A DNA stretch of 64,000 nt from Candidatus Eremiobacterota bacterium (GTDB lineage: Bacteria > Vulcanimicrobiota > Vulcanimicrobiia > Vulcanimicrobiales > Vulcanimicrobiaceae), in assembly GCA_019240525.1 (NCBI GenBank), contig JAFAYE010000001.1, positions 1,461,300 through 1,525,299 on the forward strand. The letters are read 5' to 3'. Under the pieces are notes generated by a model. That model was not told the origin of the DNA and did no database searches. It saw only the letters and a list, made by a program, of their open reading frames with translations. Of this stretch, positions 42,982 through 55,898 are shown piece after piece (the stretch's first letter is position 1; every line of letters begins with the position of its first letter). Position numbers and translations under genes: made by a program.

Positions 42982-43841
42982 TGACTTGCTCCAGAGAGGT
43001 ATCTTCGGAAGCACGCGACCGTGCGTTTCCACGCGTCGGCGGCCGCCTGGCCCACGTACGACGCTCGCTGATCGTCAAAGAACGCATGCCCGGCGTCGTC
43101 GTAGATGCGAATGTCGTTGGGAACGCGGAGCGCGTCTGCAAAGAGACGCACGCTTTGCGCGGGAATGCCGGTATCGCGCCCCCCGTAACTGCCGCAAACG
43201 GGAATGCGAATCGCTTTCGGGTCGACATCGGCAACAGCGCCATAGAACGGCGCGACGACCGAAAAGAGATTGCCTTCCTCGACGGCTGCAAGCAATGCGA
43301 GCTTGCCGCCCATGCAGAAGCCGGTGATTGCAATTTTCGTGCCGGAAAACTTCGCCGCCAGCCACTGCGCTGCCGAACGCACGTCGGAGAGCCATACGTC
43401 GCGTTCCAGCCGCTGCGCGTACGGCCGGAAAATCGTGTAGTCGCTTGCGCCATCGCCGCTCGGCGCGCCCATGCGCGCGTAAAGATCTGGGGCGATTGCA
43501 GCAAACCCCGACTTTGCAAGCCGCCGCACGAAATCGCGAATCGGCGTATCCACGCCCCAGATGTGCATGATCACGACGACGCCCGGAGTGCCGGGACCGG
43601 CTGAAACCGGCCACGAGGCGTAGGCGGGAACCGCGCTCCCCGAACTCTCGAGCGATAGGCGGTCGACGACAATTGCGGGGTCGTTCTCGGCTACGGCCGG
43701 CGGATGCGGCCGTCCCACTTCCTCCTGCGCTCCGGCGGCCGCCGCCGCAGCAACCGTTGCGGCCGCGGAAAGGCCGACGAAGACGCGCCGGTTCAACCGT
43801 TCGGAGGTCGTTTGCGTTGGATCGATCTCTTCCGCGCGCAT
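42978..43841 (-). CDS. Exported dienelactone hydrolase family protein
   Basis: 287 residues. The N-terminus has twin arginines followed by a hydrophobic run (NRRVFVGLSAAATVAAAAA), a Tat-type signal. Alpha/beta hydrolase with nucleophile Cys in TGFCMGG, Asp in YGGRDTGIP and His in DDAGHAFFDD, the dienelactone hydrolase triad; GVVVIMHIWGVDTPIRDF near the N-terminus carries the substrate region, with H in place of the usual E. Hydrolyses lactone or ester bonds; true substrate unknown. Operon with rmuC. Confidence 0.85.
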   Translation of the reverse strand: MRAEEIDPTQTTSERLNRRVFVGLSAAATVAAAAAAGAQEEVGRPHPPAVAENDPAIVVDRLSLESSGSAVPAYASWPVSAGPGTPGVVVIMHIWGVDTPIRDFVRRLAKSGFAAIAPDLYARMGAPSGDGASDYTIFRPYAQRLERDVWLSDVRSAAQWLAAKFSGTKIAITGFCMGGKLALLAAVEEGNLFSVVAPFYGAVADVDPKAIRIPVCGSYGGRDTGIPAQSVRLFADALRVPNDIRIYDDAGHAFFDDQRASYVGQAAADAWKRTVACFRRYLSGASQ

Positions 43842-43959
43842 CCTGCCGGAGATTTGCGCGGCCGAAGCCTCGAATCCTCGAACGCGTGTTTGGGACGGGA
43901 GGCTCCGCGCCGCGTTCGAATAGTATCTTCGCCGACGGAAAAAGGAGACTTAAGTTAAC

Positions 43960-44661
43960 TTGGATCGCAAGGACTTCCTCGCCGCTTCCATTTCAGTAGC
44001 CGCGTCGAGCGTGGCGCAGTCCCCCGCCCGGGTACCCGGCGGGACGCACCGAGTCGAGCGCCGCGCCGATTTCGACGAGAAATCCTTCGCCGAAATCGTC
44101 GGCCGGCGCGCACAGATACGTCAGCTTTACGAAGCGGTGAACTTTTTGCCGGGCGTGCTTTCGAGCATCAGCAATTCGTTCAACGGTTTGCAGTTCGGGT
44201 ACGGTTATCCGGCCGGCGAAATCGCCCTCGTCCTGGCCGGCCACGGTCCATCTGCGGTCTATGGCTACAGCGATTATGTCTGGAGCAAATACCGACTCGG
44301 CGAGTTCTTCAAGTTGACCGACGAGACCGGTGCAGCGATTTCGTCGAACGTTTTTTTGTCCAGTCGCGCGCCGTTCGTTCCGTCGTCGGATCCCGACGAC
44401 GCGGCCTCGATGTATCATGACTCGTCGATCCAAACGCTGCAGCGGCGAGGCTTGATCGTGCTCACCTGTCACACGGCCGTTGAAGAACAGGCGCTGGCGA
44501 TCACGAAGAAGGGCTTCGCGCCGGCCGGTCTGGGGCCCAGCGACGTTGCCGACGATATCCTCACGCATTTAATTGCCGGCGCGGTCGTCGTTCCATCGAT
44601 GGTCGCAACGATTGCGGTATTGCAGAACAAATACCACTACGCCTATTTGACGCCGCTTTGA
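43960..44661 (+). CDS. DsrE-like exported protein coupled to a diheme cytochrome
   Basis: 233 residues, TTG start 11 bases after AAAGGAGA (43941-43948). The N-terminus (MDRKDFLAASISVAASSVA) looks like a Tat-type signal in which the twin Arg is reduced to Arg-Lys. The body fits the DsrE/DsrF-like fold: YPAGEIALVLAGHGPSAVYG, DYVWSKYRLGEFFKLTDETG, LQRRGLIVLTCHTAVEEQAL with a Cys. Assignment is by pattern only. It overlaps by four bases the TsdA-like cytochrome, which suggests a shared role in sulfur or electron transfer. Confidence 0.55.
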   Translation: MDRKDFLAASISVAASSVAQSPARVPGGTHRVERRADFDEKSFAEIVGRRAQIRQLYEAVNFLPGVLSSISNSFNGLQFGYGYPAGEIALVLAGHGPSAVYGYSDYVWSKYRLGEFFKLTDETGAAISSNVFLSSRAPFVPSSDPDDAASMYHDSSIQTLQRRGLIVLTCHTAVEEQALAITKKGFAPAGLGPSDVADDILTHLIAGAVVVPSMVATIAVLQNKYHYAYLTPL

Positions 44662-45446
44662 AGCGCACGGCATTCGCTGCGGCCGCGGTCCTCGTTTTGA
44701 GCGCCTGTTCGGCGGGCGTTCGAAGCGGCACCGGCCTTTACGACGTTCGGACACTTCCAGACGGACCGGTCGGGACGTCGATTCAGTACGGATACACGCT
44801 CCTCGTGCAAACGCATCGCTTGATGAAAGGATACGTGCGCGCCGATTTGGAGTGTTCCGATTGTCATCTACGTGCGGGCACGCAGGCGCGCGGCGGGACT
44901 CTCGTCGGAGCCTACGCGCGCTTTCCGCAATGGAACAAGCGCGCGCACCGCGTGATCGCCTTACAGGATCGCATCGCCGAATGTTTCCTCTACAGCATGA
45001 ACGGACGCGCGCCCGCGTACAACGGCAAGGCGATGATCGCAATTGTCTCATATATTGCCTGGATCTCTCGCGGCACGCCGATCGGCGCCGCTGCGCCGGC
45101 ATCGGATCGCTACGTCGAGCCGCTGCCCAGCGGCTCGCCGAACCCGATCCGCGGCGCCACCGTTTACGCGCAAGATTGCGAGCGCTGCCATCAGCACGAC
45201 GGCGCCGGCCGTTCCGGCACCGTTCCACCGCTCTGGGGACGCCGCTCCTTCAACGATGGTGCCGGCATGGCCCATGTCGATCGCATGACCGGGTTCATTC
45301 ACTACAACATGCCGCAGGACGCACCCGGCTCGCTGACGCTCTCACAAGCCTACGACGTGGCCGCGTTCGTCCTGAGCCACCGGCGCCCGCACTTCCGTAA
45401 GAGTGCGCTCGTTCTCTGGCCGCCGTTACCGGCGAAGTCGTTCTAG
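44658..45446 (+). CDS. Diheme cytochrome c of the TsdA/SoxA type (thiosulfate dehydrogenase candidate)
   Basis: 262 residues, TTG start overlapping the preceding stop. Lipoprotein-like signal (LSAC) and two heme motifs, CSDCH (66-70) and CERCH (174-178). Between them RIAECFLYSMNGRAPAY matches TsdA, where the Cys (here 109) is an unusual axial ligand of heme 1, and SYIAWISRGTPIG. The second heme has a Met candidate in HYNMPQD (218). TsdA oxidises two thiosulfates to tetrathionate, or the reverse, in the periplasm. Function inferred from these motifs. Confidence 0.8.
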   Translation: MKRTAFAAAAVLVLSACSAGVRSGTGLYDVRTLPDGPVGTSIQYGYTLLVQTHRLMKGYVRADLECSDCHLRAGTQARGGTLVGAYARFPQWNKRAHRVIALQDRIAECFLYSMNGRAPAYNGKAMIAIVSYIAWISRGTPIGAAAPASDRYVEPLPSGSPNPIRGATVYAQDCERCHQHDGAGRSGTVPPLWGRRSFNDGAGMAHVDRMTGFIHYNMPQDAPGSLTLSQAYDVAAFVLSHRRPHFRKSALVLWPPLPAKSF

Positions 45447-45497
45447 TCCAGCCGGCAACGATTCTCGTCGTAGGCCCCCCGCCTGCGGAAAGATAAG

Positions 45498-49415
<3,918 letters not shown>

Positions 49416-49418
49416 CGG

Positions 49419-49970
49419 CTACGGCAAATTTTTTTCCGCGAACATTGCGGCCAGCAGTTCGCCGATCGAGGGCGCGTCGGTGAAGAGCGTGCGGGTGTGC
49501 GGACCGACGAACCCCTGCACAACCATCGAATCGAAGAGTGCCAGCAATGCGTCGTAGTAGCCGCGGTAATTCACCAATCCAATGGGTTTATCGTGGATGC
49601 GCAGCTGGCGCCAACTGAGCACCTCGCAAAGTTCGTCCATCGTTCCGAATCCGCCAGGAAGAGCGACGAACGCATCGCTTAGATCGTTCATTTTCGCTTT
49701 TCGCTCGTGCATCGTCCGAACCACGTGAAGCTGCGTGAGGCCTTCATGCGCGTGTTCGCTCCTCGCGAGCGCCTGTGGAATAACGCCGATCACCTCGCCG
49801 CCTGCCGCGAGCGCCGCGTCGGCGAGGACCTTCATCAAACCGACGCCGCCGCCACCGTAGACCACGCCATAGCCCGCGGAGACGATGGCTTGCGCGCTCT
49901 CGATCGCCATGTTAGCGTACGAAACGTCCCTGCCGAGATGCGAGCCACAGAAGACGCAGATCCGTTTCAT
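49419..49970 (-). CDS. LOG family protein (TIGR00730, Rossmann fold)
   Basis: 183 residues from ATG 49970 (MKRICVFCGSHLGRD). The longer frame upstream overlaps the divergent gene and lacks homology. The LOG motif PGGFGTMDEL and GYGVVYGGGGVGLM bind nucleotide phosphates. Family members release cytokinin bases or hydrolyse nucleoside 5'-monophosphates at the glycosidic bond. The stop is three bases from the end of the convergent oxoglutarate dehydrogenase gene. Confidence 0.9.
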   Translation of the reverse strand: MKRICVFCGSHLGRDVSYANMAIESAQAIVSAGYGVVYGGGGVGLMKVLADAALAAGGEVIGVIPQALARSEHAHEGLTQLHVVRTMHERKAKMNDLSDAFVALPGGFGTMDELCEVLSWRQLRIHDKPIGLVNYRGYYDALLALFDSMVVQGFVGPHTRTLFTDAPSIGELLAAMFAEKNLP

Positions 49971-50011
49971 CGTCTGGCAGGCTTGGTCGATGCATTTGAA
50001 GGCGCCTGCCC

Positions 50012-51415
50012 GTGAGAGTCTGGCTATGGGCGACCATCGAGTTCCTCGTGCTCTGCGCGCTTGCGATCGCGCGGACCAAGTTATGGACGTACGGTTCGGA
50101 CACCGGAACGTTTGCCCAAATCGTCGCGGATGCGTTTGGCGGCATGCGCAACGGCGTCGAAGCAGGGTCGCACTTTCGATACCACTGGTCGCCATCGCTG
50201 GTTGTGCTCTGGCCGTTGGTGGCGGCGACGCGGAGTGCCTTGCCGTTGCAAATCGTTCAGGCGGCGGCGACGGCGCTCTGCGGGCCTCTGGTAGCCGCGA
50301 TCGCGCGTCCCTACATGCAGCGAAATCTCGCCGAGCGTGTAGGAATGCTCACATTGCTCTATCCTCCCTTACTAGCACTCGGTTTCGACGAGTTTCACGA
50401 ACTCGGCCTTTTCACACCGCTCGTGCTTGGGCTCATTCTGTTCGCCGATCGGCGGCAGTGGATCGGGTTCTCGCTCTGTGCGCTCATTGCAATCGGTCTG
50501 CGCGAAGATGCAGCGCTAACGCTGATTGGCTTGGGCGCGGTCTTGTTCGCAATTGGTCTGCGCCCGCGTTTGACGGGAAACGGTCTGCTCGACGGCTTCA
50601 CTGCGGCCCCGCGCGCGCTCGCGACCTCGGGAGGGGCGCTGGCGCTTGGCGCCTCTGCGGCGCTCGGCGCATACTACGGCGTCATCGCGCCGCGCCTCGG
50701 GGGTTGGGTGCCCGGTCACTTTTACGTTTACTCTTTTGCCGACGGGCCGCTCGCGTTAATCCTTTCGCCGTTCACGCACCCCGCGCAGTTCGTGCGGGCA
50801 ATCTTTACGTTCGGCCGATTGACCTACGTGCTTGAGGCGATCGTGCCGCTCGCGCTGCTGCCGCTGCGCTCGCCGTGGGCGTTGCTCGCATTGCCCGGCG
50901 GAGCGATCGTTTTGCTCGCGAACTCAGGGTACGTCTGGCGCATGGGCGATCATTACGCGGCGCTATGGATTGCCTGGGTACTCGTCGCGACGGTCACGAG
51001 CGTTGCGTCGCTGGAACGTCGCCGCGGCGACCGCATCGCCGCCGGATGGAGCGCCGTCGCCGCCGCGCTCTGCGTCCTCTTTCTGATCGGATTCAATCCG
51101 TTGCACCCGCTCCACTACCTTCATTCTTATTACGGCGATCTGGACGCCGCACGGCGCGCCCTCGCCTGCGTGCCGAAAGACGCGTCGCTGGCGACGCATG
51201 ACGAATGGTTCTCGGCCATCGCAGCGCAGCGCCCCGAGGCGACGATCGATCGCGCCGCCGGAGTGCGGTATCTCGTGTACGCCGACGACTACGCAAACGC
51301 TAGCTATCAGGCTCGGGTGCGGCCTCGAGTCGCCGCCGAAGTCGAGCGCGGCGAATATCGCGTTCTCTGCCGTTACGGCGAGGTTGCCGCGTATGAAGAA
51401 CGTGACGCACGCTAA
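50012..51415 (+). CDS. DUF2079 membrane protein
   Basis: 467 residues, GTG start, about ten hydrophobic segments. YGSDTGTFAQIV near the N-terminus and HFRYHWSPSLVVLWPLV with a His fit DUF2079, whose members resemble GT-C glycosyltransferases. DEFHELGLFTPLVLGL and LREDAALTLIGLG are also typical. The C-terminal portion is a soluble domain (DASLATHDEWFSAIA, ARVRPRVAAEVERGEYRVL). A glycosyltransfer role at the membrane is inferred. Overlaps the P450 gene by 23 bases. Confidence 0.82.
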   Translation: MRVWLWATIEFLVLCALAIARTKLWTYGSDTGTFAQIVADAFGGMRNGVEAGSHFRYHWSPSLVVLWPLVAATRSALPLQIVQAAATALCGPLVAAIARPYMQRNLAERVGMLTLLYPPLLALGFDEFHELGLFTPLVLGLILFADRRQWIGFSLCALIAIGLREDAALTLIGLGAVLFAIGLRPRLTGNGLLDGFTAAPRALATSGGALALGASAALGAYYGVIAPRLGGWVPGHFYVYSFADGPLALILSPFTHPAQFVRAIFTFGRLTYVLEAIVPLALLPLRSPWALLALPGGAIVLLANSGYVWRMGDHYAALWIAWVLVATVTSVASLERRRGDRIAAGWSAVAAALCVLFLIGFNPLHPLHYLHSYYGDLDAARRALACVPKDASLATHDEWFSAIAAQRPEATIDRAAGVRYLVYADDYANASYQARVRPRVAAEVERGEYRVLCRYGEVAAYEERDAR

Positions 51416-52706
51416 GATCCCAGGACCGAGTTCATACACGGCGTTGCGTGGGTTGCTGCCGACGCCGTTTCGGCGCTTTCCCGGTTTCTTGCGCGTCACG
51501 ACCGAAGAGTATGGGAATCTTTTCGCCTTCGCGCTGCCCTGGCGTTCGTATGTGTTCGTTAACGAGCCGGCGCTGATCAAGGAGATGCTGGTCACCCAGC
51601 AGGACGCCTTCTCGAAATCACTTGGGACGCGCGTGCTCCGCCTGTTGCTCGGCGAAGGCTTGCTCACCAGCGAAGATCCGCTGCATCGGCAGATGCGGCG
51701 CATCGTCCAGCCGGCATTCCATCGCGAGCGCATCGCGGAGTATGTTCGTGTGATGGAGCGTGACGCCGAGGAATTCACTCGACGCATCTCTGCCGGCAAC
51801 GCTTTCGACGTGCATGCGGCGATGACCGAACTGACCCTGCGCATCGCCACTGAAACGCTCTTCGGCAGCGACGAAAGCGGATCGGCCGGCGCCGTTGCCG
51901 ATGCGCTGAGGCTCATGATGAATGAGTTTCCGGCGATGCTCACTCCGCTGGGCGCCTTGCGCCAACGGCTTCCCTTTCGCAACACGCGGCGTTTCTGGCG
52001 GGCGCATCGTATGCTCGATGCGATCATCTATTCGCTCATCGCTCGGCGCCGGCACGATGGATGCGAAGGTGGCGACGCGCTCTCGCTGTTACTTGCTTCG
52101 CAAGATCCGGCGAGCGCAGAGCGGTTGAAGGATCAACAAGTACGCGATGAGATCATGACGCTCTTCATCGCCGGCCACGAAACGACGGCCAATGCCTTGA
52201 CGTGGGCACTCTATCTGCTGGCACAGAATCCGCCGATTGACGATCGGGCGGGCGCTGCGGCGCGCGCCGGCGATTGCGAGTACCTCGATCGCATCGTCAA
52301 GGAGGTTTTGCGTCTCTACCCGCCCGCTTGGATCATTGGGCGCGAAGCGCTCCGTGACGTAACGTTTTCCGACGGGCACCGCGTTGCGGCAACGACGACC
52401 CTCTTCGCATCGCCGCTCTTCTTACACCGCCGCGCCGATCTCTTCGCGGACCCCGAACGGTTCGAGCCCGATCGGTGGCTTGGCGAGGAGCCGCCGCCCT
52501 TCGCCTACATTCCCTTCGGCGGCGGCGCGCGGCGCTGCATTGGTGAAGCTTTCGCACGACGGGAAGTGACGGTCATTTTGGAAATTCTTCTGCGCGAATT
52601 TCGCTTCGCGCTCGTTCCCGGCGCGCAAATCGAGATCGCGCCCCTGGTCACGCTTCGACCGGCGGGTCCGGTCATGATGCTCGCAACGCCGCGTGGATCG
52701 TTTTGA
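51393..52706 (+). CDS. Cytochrome P450
   Basis: 437 residues from ATG 51393 (MKNVTHAKIPGPSSYTALRG), inside the end of the DUF2079 gene. P450 marks: Pro-rich start, I-helix AGHETTANALTW, K-helix KEVLRLYPP, the PERF-like FADPERFEPDRW and heme-binding FGGGARRCIGE with the Cys. Soluble bacterial monooxygenase, resembling the CYP4/CYP102-like groups in these motifs. No ferredoxin neighbour; substrate unknown. Confidence 0.92.
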   Translation: MKNVTHAKIPGPSSYTALRGLLPTPFRRFPGFLRVTTEEYGNLFAFALPWRSYVFVNEPALIKEMLVTQQDAFSKSLGTRVLRLLLGEGLLTSEDPLHRQMRRIVQPAFHRERIAEYVRVMERDAEEFTRRISAGNAFDVHAAMTELTLRIATETLFGSDESGSAGAVADALRLMMNEFPAMLTPLGALRQRLPFRNTRRFWRAHRMLDAIIYSLIARRRHDGCEGGDALSLLLASQDPASAERLKDQQVRDEIMTLFIAGHETTANALTWALYLLAQNPPIDDRAGAAARAGDCEYLDRIVKEVLRLYPPAWIIGREALRDVTFSDGHRVAATTTLFASPLFLHRRADLFADPERFEPDRWLGEEPPPFAYIPFGGGARRCIGEAFARREVTVILEILLREFRFALVPGAQIEIAPLVTLRPAGPVMMLATPRGSF

Positions 52707-52745
52707 GGTTCACGGCGGGGTATAAGAAACACGAGGAGTGAAATT

Positions 52746-54506
52746 TTGACGAATCGACGCTCGTTCATTGCCGGTTCGGCCGCCACGATTGCGGCCGGTT
52801 CGATACTCGCCGCGGACAGTTGCGCCCCCAACGTTACTTTGCTCCAGCCGGCAACGGGAGCGCAGTCGGCAATGGGAGCTCAGCCTGCGTACGAGCTGAT
52901 CGTGCACTACGGTACGCATGAAATGCTTGGCTACACCCTTCACACCCGAACCTACGATGGCAAGCTGCGAGGTCCGACGATCGAGACACGGCCGGGAGAG
53001 ACGCTGCGAATCCGCGTCACCAACAAGCTGCCCCCCAATCCCGACGAACGGCCGCCCGCCGAGGCCCTCGTCCCCTTCTATGCCGATCCCTCGATGGGAG
53101 CCATGGCGGGCGGGGTCGCGAAAACCGGCTCTTTCGCGATGCGCCGCTCGACGCACATCTCGCAGATGAATAATCCGCACGCATTCAATACGACGAACCT
53201 GCACGTGCACGGCATCCAGACGGTTCCGCACTTATTCTTTCCGGTGGGTACCAGCGATCCAACCGCTTTGATGATCGCGATCGAGCCAGGCGATTCATTT
53301 CTCTACTCGTTTCCGATTCCAGCCGACCATCCAAGCGGTCTGTATTGGTACCACCCCCACCACCACGGAGCAACCGACGTTCAAATAGCCGGCGGAATGG
53401 CGGGCTTACTCGTGGTTCGGGGCCCGATCGACGACGTGCCCGAGATCAAAGCGGCGCGGGAGATTTTTCTGAGCGTCCAAAGTCTTCTTTTGAACCCGTC
53501 GCGCTCCGATCCGAAGCGACTGCAGTATGAATTCGTCGCCTACAAACCTCCTTTTCCGAAGGGCAAAGGTTTCAATTGCCCGCCGGATTACATGATCGTT
53601 ACGGTCAACGAGCAACCCGTCTCTTTCGTCAACTACACAAAACCGGTCAAAGGGTTTACCTCGGTCGAGTTCACGCAGCATGAGCCGCCCGTTTACAGGA
53701 TGCAACCCGGTGAGGTCGTGCGCTTGCGCATACTGAACGGGACCAACTTCGTCTACATGCCGCTCGCATTACCGGGAATGGAGGTCTATGTCATCGAGCG
53801 CGACGGCATCAATCTTCCGGCTCCCGAACTGCTGGACCAGGACGAAGCGCCTCGCGTCGTCGACGCAGCGACCATTTACGCCGGAACGACGGTGGACATG
53901 TCTCCAGCGGCGCGCGCCGAGCTCTTGATTCGCGCAAAAAAACCGGGCCGGTACGCGCTGAAGTCCGTCGCTTCACGGGCCCTCTTGGGCATGAACTTTC
54001 CGGACATCGACCTCGCTCACTTTGTCGTGGAGGGAAGCCCGGTATCGATGTCCGTTCCCAAGAGTCTGCCGCTGCCCAAACGCGAGTACCCGCTTATTCG
54101 AGAGAACGAAATCGTCCGCAAGCGAACCCTGCGGTTCTCCGAAAAGCCTTCGACGGAGATATTAACGGGCACGGCGTTCCTGCTCAACGGAAAACTCTAC
54201 GACGAAACGCGAATCGACCTCGAACCCGTCGTTGGCACTGCCGAAGCATGGACGCTCACCAACACCTCATCCGAGGTGCATGCGTTTCACATCCACACGA
54301 ACTCTTTCGAAGTACACGCGGTCAACGGCTCGCCGATTCCGGTGACGCTGCGCGACACAATTCTGTTACCCCCGATGCGGGGCGGAACTCCCGGCTCCAT
54401 CGACTTTCGTATTCGCTACAAGCAGCATCGGGGCAAAGACGTCCTGCATTGCCACATCCTGGGGCACGAGGACGAGGGAATGATGGAAAATACGCTTTTG
54501 AGTTAG
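52746..54506 (+). CDS. Tat-exported multicopper oxidase
   Basis: 586 residues, TTG start seven bases after GAGGAG (52733-52738); a TATAAG at 52721-52726 could be a promoter -10 box. Twin-arginine signal TNRRSFIAGSAATIAAGSI. Copper ligands in four blocks: NLHVHG, YWYHPHHHG, HAFHIHTN and LHCHILGHEDEGMM, giving type 1, 2 and 3 centres with Met as the axial ligand of the type 1 copper. Oxidises metals or phenols with reduction of oxygen to water, in the periplasm. It may serve copper resistance, but no copper gene is adjacent. Confidence 0.92.
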   Translation: MTNRRSFIAGSAATIAAGSILAADSCAPNVTLLQPATGAQSAMGAQPAYELIVHYGTHEMLGYTLHTRTYDGKLRGPTIETRPGETLRIRVTNKLPPNPDERPPAEALVPFYADPSMGAMAGGVAKTGSFAMRRSTHISQMNNPHAFNTTNLHVHGIQTVPHLFFPVGTSDPTALMIAIEPGDSFLYSFPIPADHPSGLYWYHPHHHGATDVQIAGGMAGLLVVRGPIDDVPEIKAAREIFLSVQSLLLNPSRSDPKRLQYEFVAYKPPFPKGKGFNCPPDYMIVTVNEQPVSFVNYTKPVKGFTSVEFTQHEPPVYRMQPGEVVRLRILNGTNFVYMPLALPGMEVYVIERDGINLPAPELLDQDEAPRVVDAATIYAGTTVDMSPAARAELLIRAKKPGRYALKSVASRALLGMNFPDIDLAHFVVEGSPVSMSVPKSLPLPKREYPLIRENEIVRKRTLRFSEKPSTEILTGTAFLLNGKLYDETRIDLEPVVGTAEAWTLTNTSSEVHAFHIHTNSFEVHAVNGSPIPVTLRDTILLPPMRGGTPGSIDFRIRYKQHRGKDVLHCHILGHEDEGMMENTLLS

Positions 54507-54515
54507 GGGGCGGCG

Positions 54516-55898
54516 TCAGGCCAAGACGAGCTGTTGTTCGCCGACGCCGGCCTTGCGGACCGCTTCGCCGATCATCTCGTCGGCGATCTCTCGTACCCAC
54601 CACCGCGACTGCGCTTGAGGCGAGAGACGATCGATCGGATCGAAGTAGACGAAGGCCTTCCCGGGCTTGACGCTCGGCGCGGCGTAAACGGCGATGCCGT
54701 TCTCGCGATCGTAATACTCATACGAGTGAACGTCCCGCTTGCCGCCGCCGCCGGGGGCATCGCAAACAAACGTCGGCGTGTTGAACCCAGCCGTACTTCC
54801 GCGCACGAATTTCTCGGTGTCGACCGCGGTCGCGATCGTCGTGCGCAACTCCTCGACGCCCTTGACCATGTCGTGCATATATACGTAATAGGGATGCACG
54901 TTGAGATGCCCCAATCGCTTGACGAGCAGCTGCATGCGTTCGCGCGTATCGTTGACGCCGCGGATGAGCACCGATTGGTTGCGCGTAAAAATGCCGCGTT
55001 CGAAGAGCACTCGCATCGCCCTTTCGGTAATCCACGTGATCTCTTCGGGCGCGTTGAAATGCGTATGCAGCACCACCTCCTTGCCGATTTTGCGTCCCCG
55101 CTCGACAATCGTCGTGAGGGCATCGACCCATTCGGGGTGTGTCAGCAGCTTCATCGGCATGATCGCCGGGCCTTTGGTGGCGAAGCGCATCCGCCGAACG
55201 TGCGGAATGTCGAGCAGCGCGTTGCCGATGAACTCGATATTCTTGGGCGGCAGTTGGTAAACGTCGCCTCCCGAGATGACGATGTCTTCGAGCTCGGGCC
55301 GTTCGGAAATATATTGGAAGGCCTCTTGCCATTGCTTGGGCGTCTTGGCGAGCGCGACTTTGTCGACGTTCTCCGTATCCGGACCGATCGCATAGCTGCG
55401 CGTGCAAAAGCGACAGTAGACCGGGCACGTGTTGAGCGGCAAGAAGAGCGCCTTGTCGACGTAGCGGTGCACCAATCCCGGAACCGGCGAATCTTGCTGC
55501 TCGTGCAGTGAGTCGAGCGTAAGCCGTGGATGATCCGGCAGCGACGTCGACGCCAGCGGGATAAACTGACGGCGTATGGGATCGTTTACCGGGTCGTTCC
55601 AATCAATGAGTGAGATCGCGTAGGGCGACACCCGAACCGCCATCGGTGCGCGCCGAAAGCCCGCTTCCGCATCGCCGTAGAACTCCGGCGAGCAGACGTC
55701 GCGGATCGTTTGCAGCAGCTCCTCGGCGGTCTTGACCGACTGACGCTGCTGCCAGAGGTGATCGAGAAACGTCGCCTCGTCAATCTCGGCATAGGCCGGA
55801 ATGTGTCGCCAAAATTCGCCCTGTTTGAGCTTTCTGTATTGGAACTGTTCGGGCGGTGCCGCGCGCTTGAGATGCGTCGTGGCCGGGACGGTCGTCAT
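54516..55898 (-). CDS. kamA: Lysine 2,3-aminomutase (radical SAM)
   Basis: 460 residues from ATG 55898, overlapping the stop of the upstream dehydrogenase gene (ATGA). Radical SAM motif CPVYCRFC with following TRSY; the PLP-binding region appears as GGKRDVHSYEYYDRENG near the C-terminus, with Lys. HPRLTLDSLHEQQDSPVPG and SGGDVYQLPPKNIEFIG are typical. Converts L-lysine to L-beta-lysine; may act in lysine degradation or make a compatible solute precursor. The next enzyme of the lysine pathway lies upstream. Confidence 0.93.
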   Translation of the reverse strand: MTTVPATTHLKRAAPPEQFQYRKLKQGEFWRHIPAYAEIDEATFLDHLWQQRQSVKTAEELLQTIRDVCSPEFYGDAEAGFRRAPMAVRVSPYAISLIDWNDPVNDPIRRQFIPLASTSLPDHPRLTLDSLHEQQDSPVPGLVHRYVDKALFLPLNTCPVYCRFCTRSYAIGPDTENVDKVALAKTPKQWQEAFQYISERPELEDIVISGGDVYQLPPKNIEFIGNALLDIPHVRRMRFATKGPAIMPMKLLTHPEWVDALTTIVERGRKIGKEVVLHTHFNAPEEITWITERAMRVLFERGIFTRNQSVLIRGVNDTRERMQLLVKRLGHLNVHPYYVYMHDMVKGVEELRTTIATAVDTEKFVRGSTAGFNTPTFVCDAPGGGGKRDVHSYEYYDRENGIAVYAAPSVKPGKAFVYFDPIDRLSPQAQSRWWVREIADEMIGEAVRKAGVGEQQLVLA

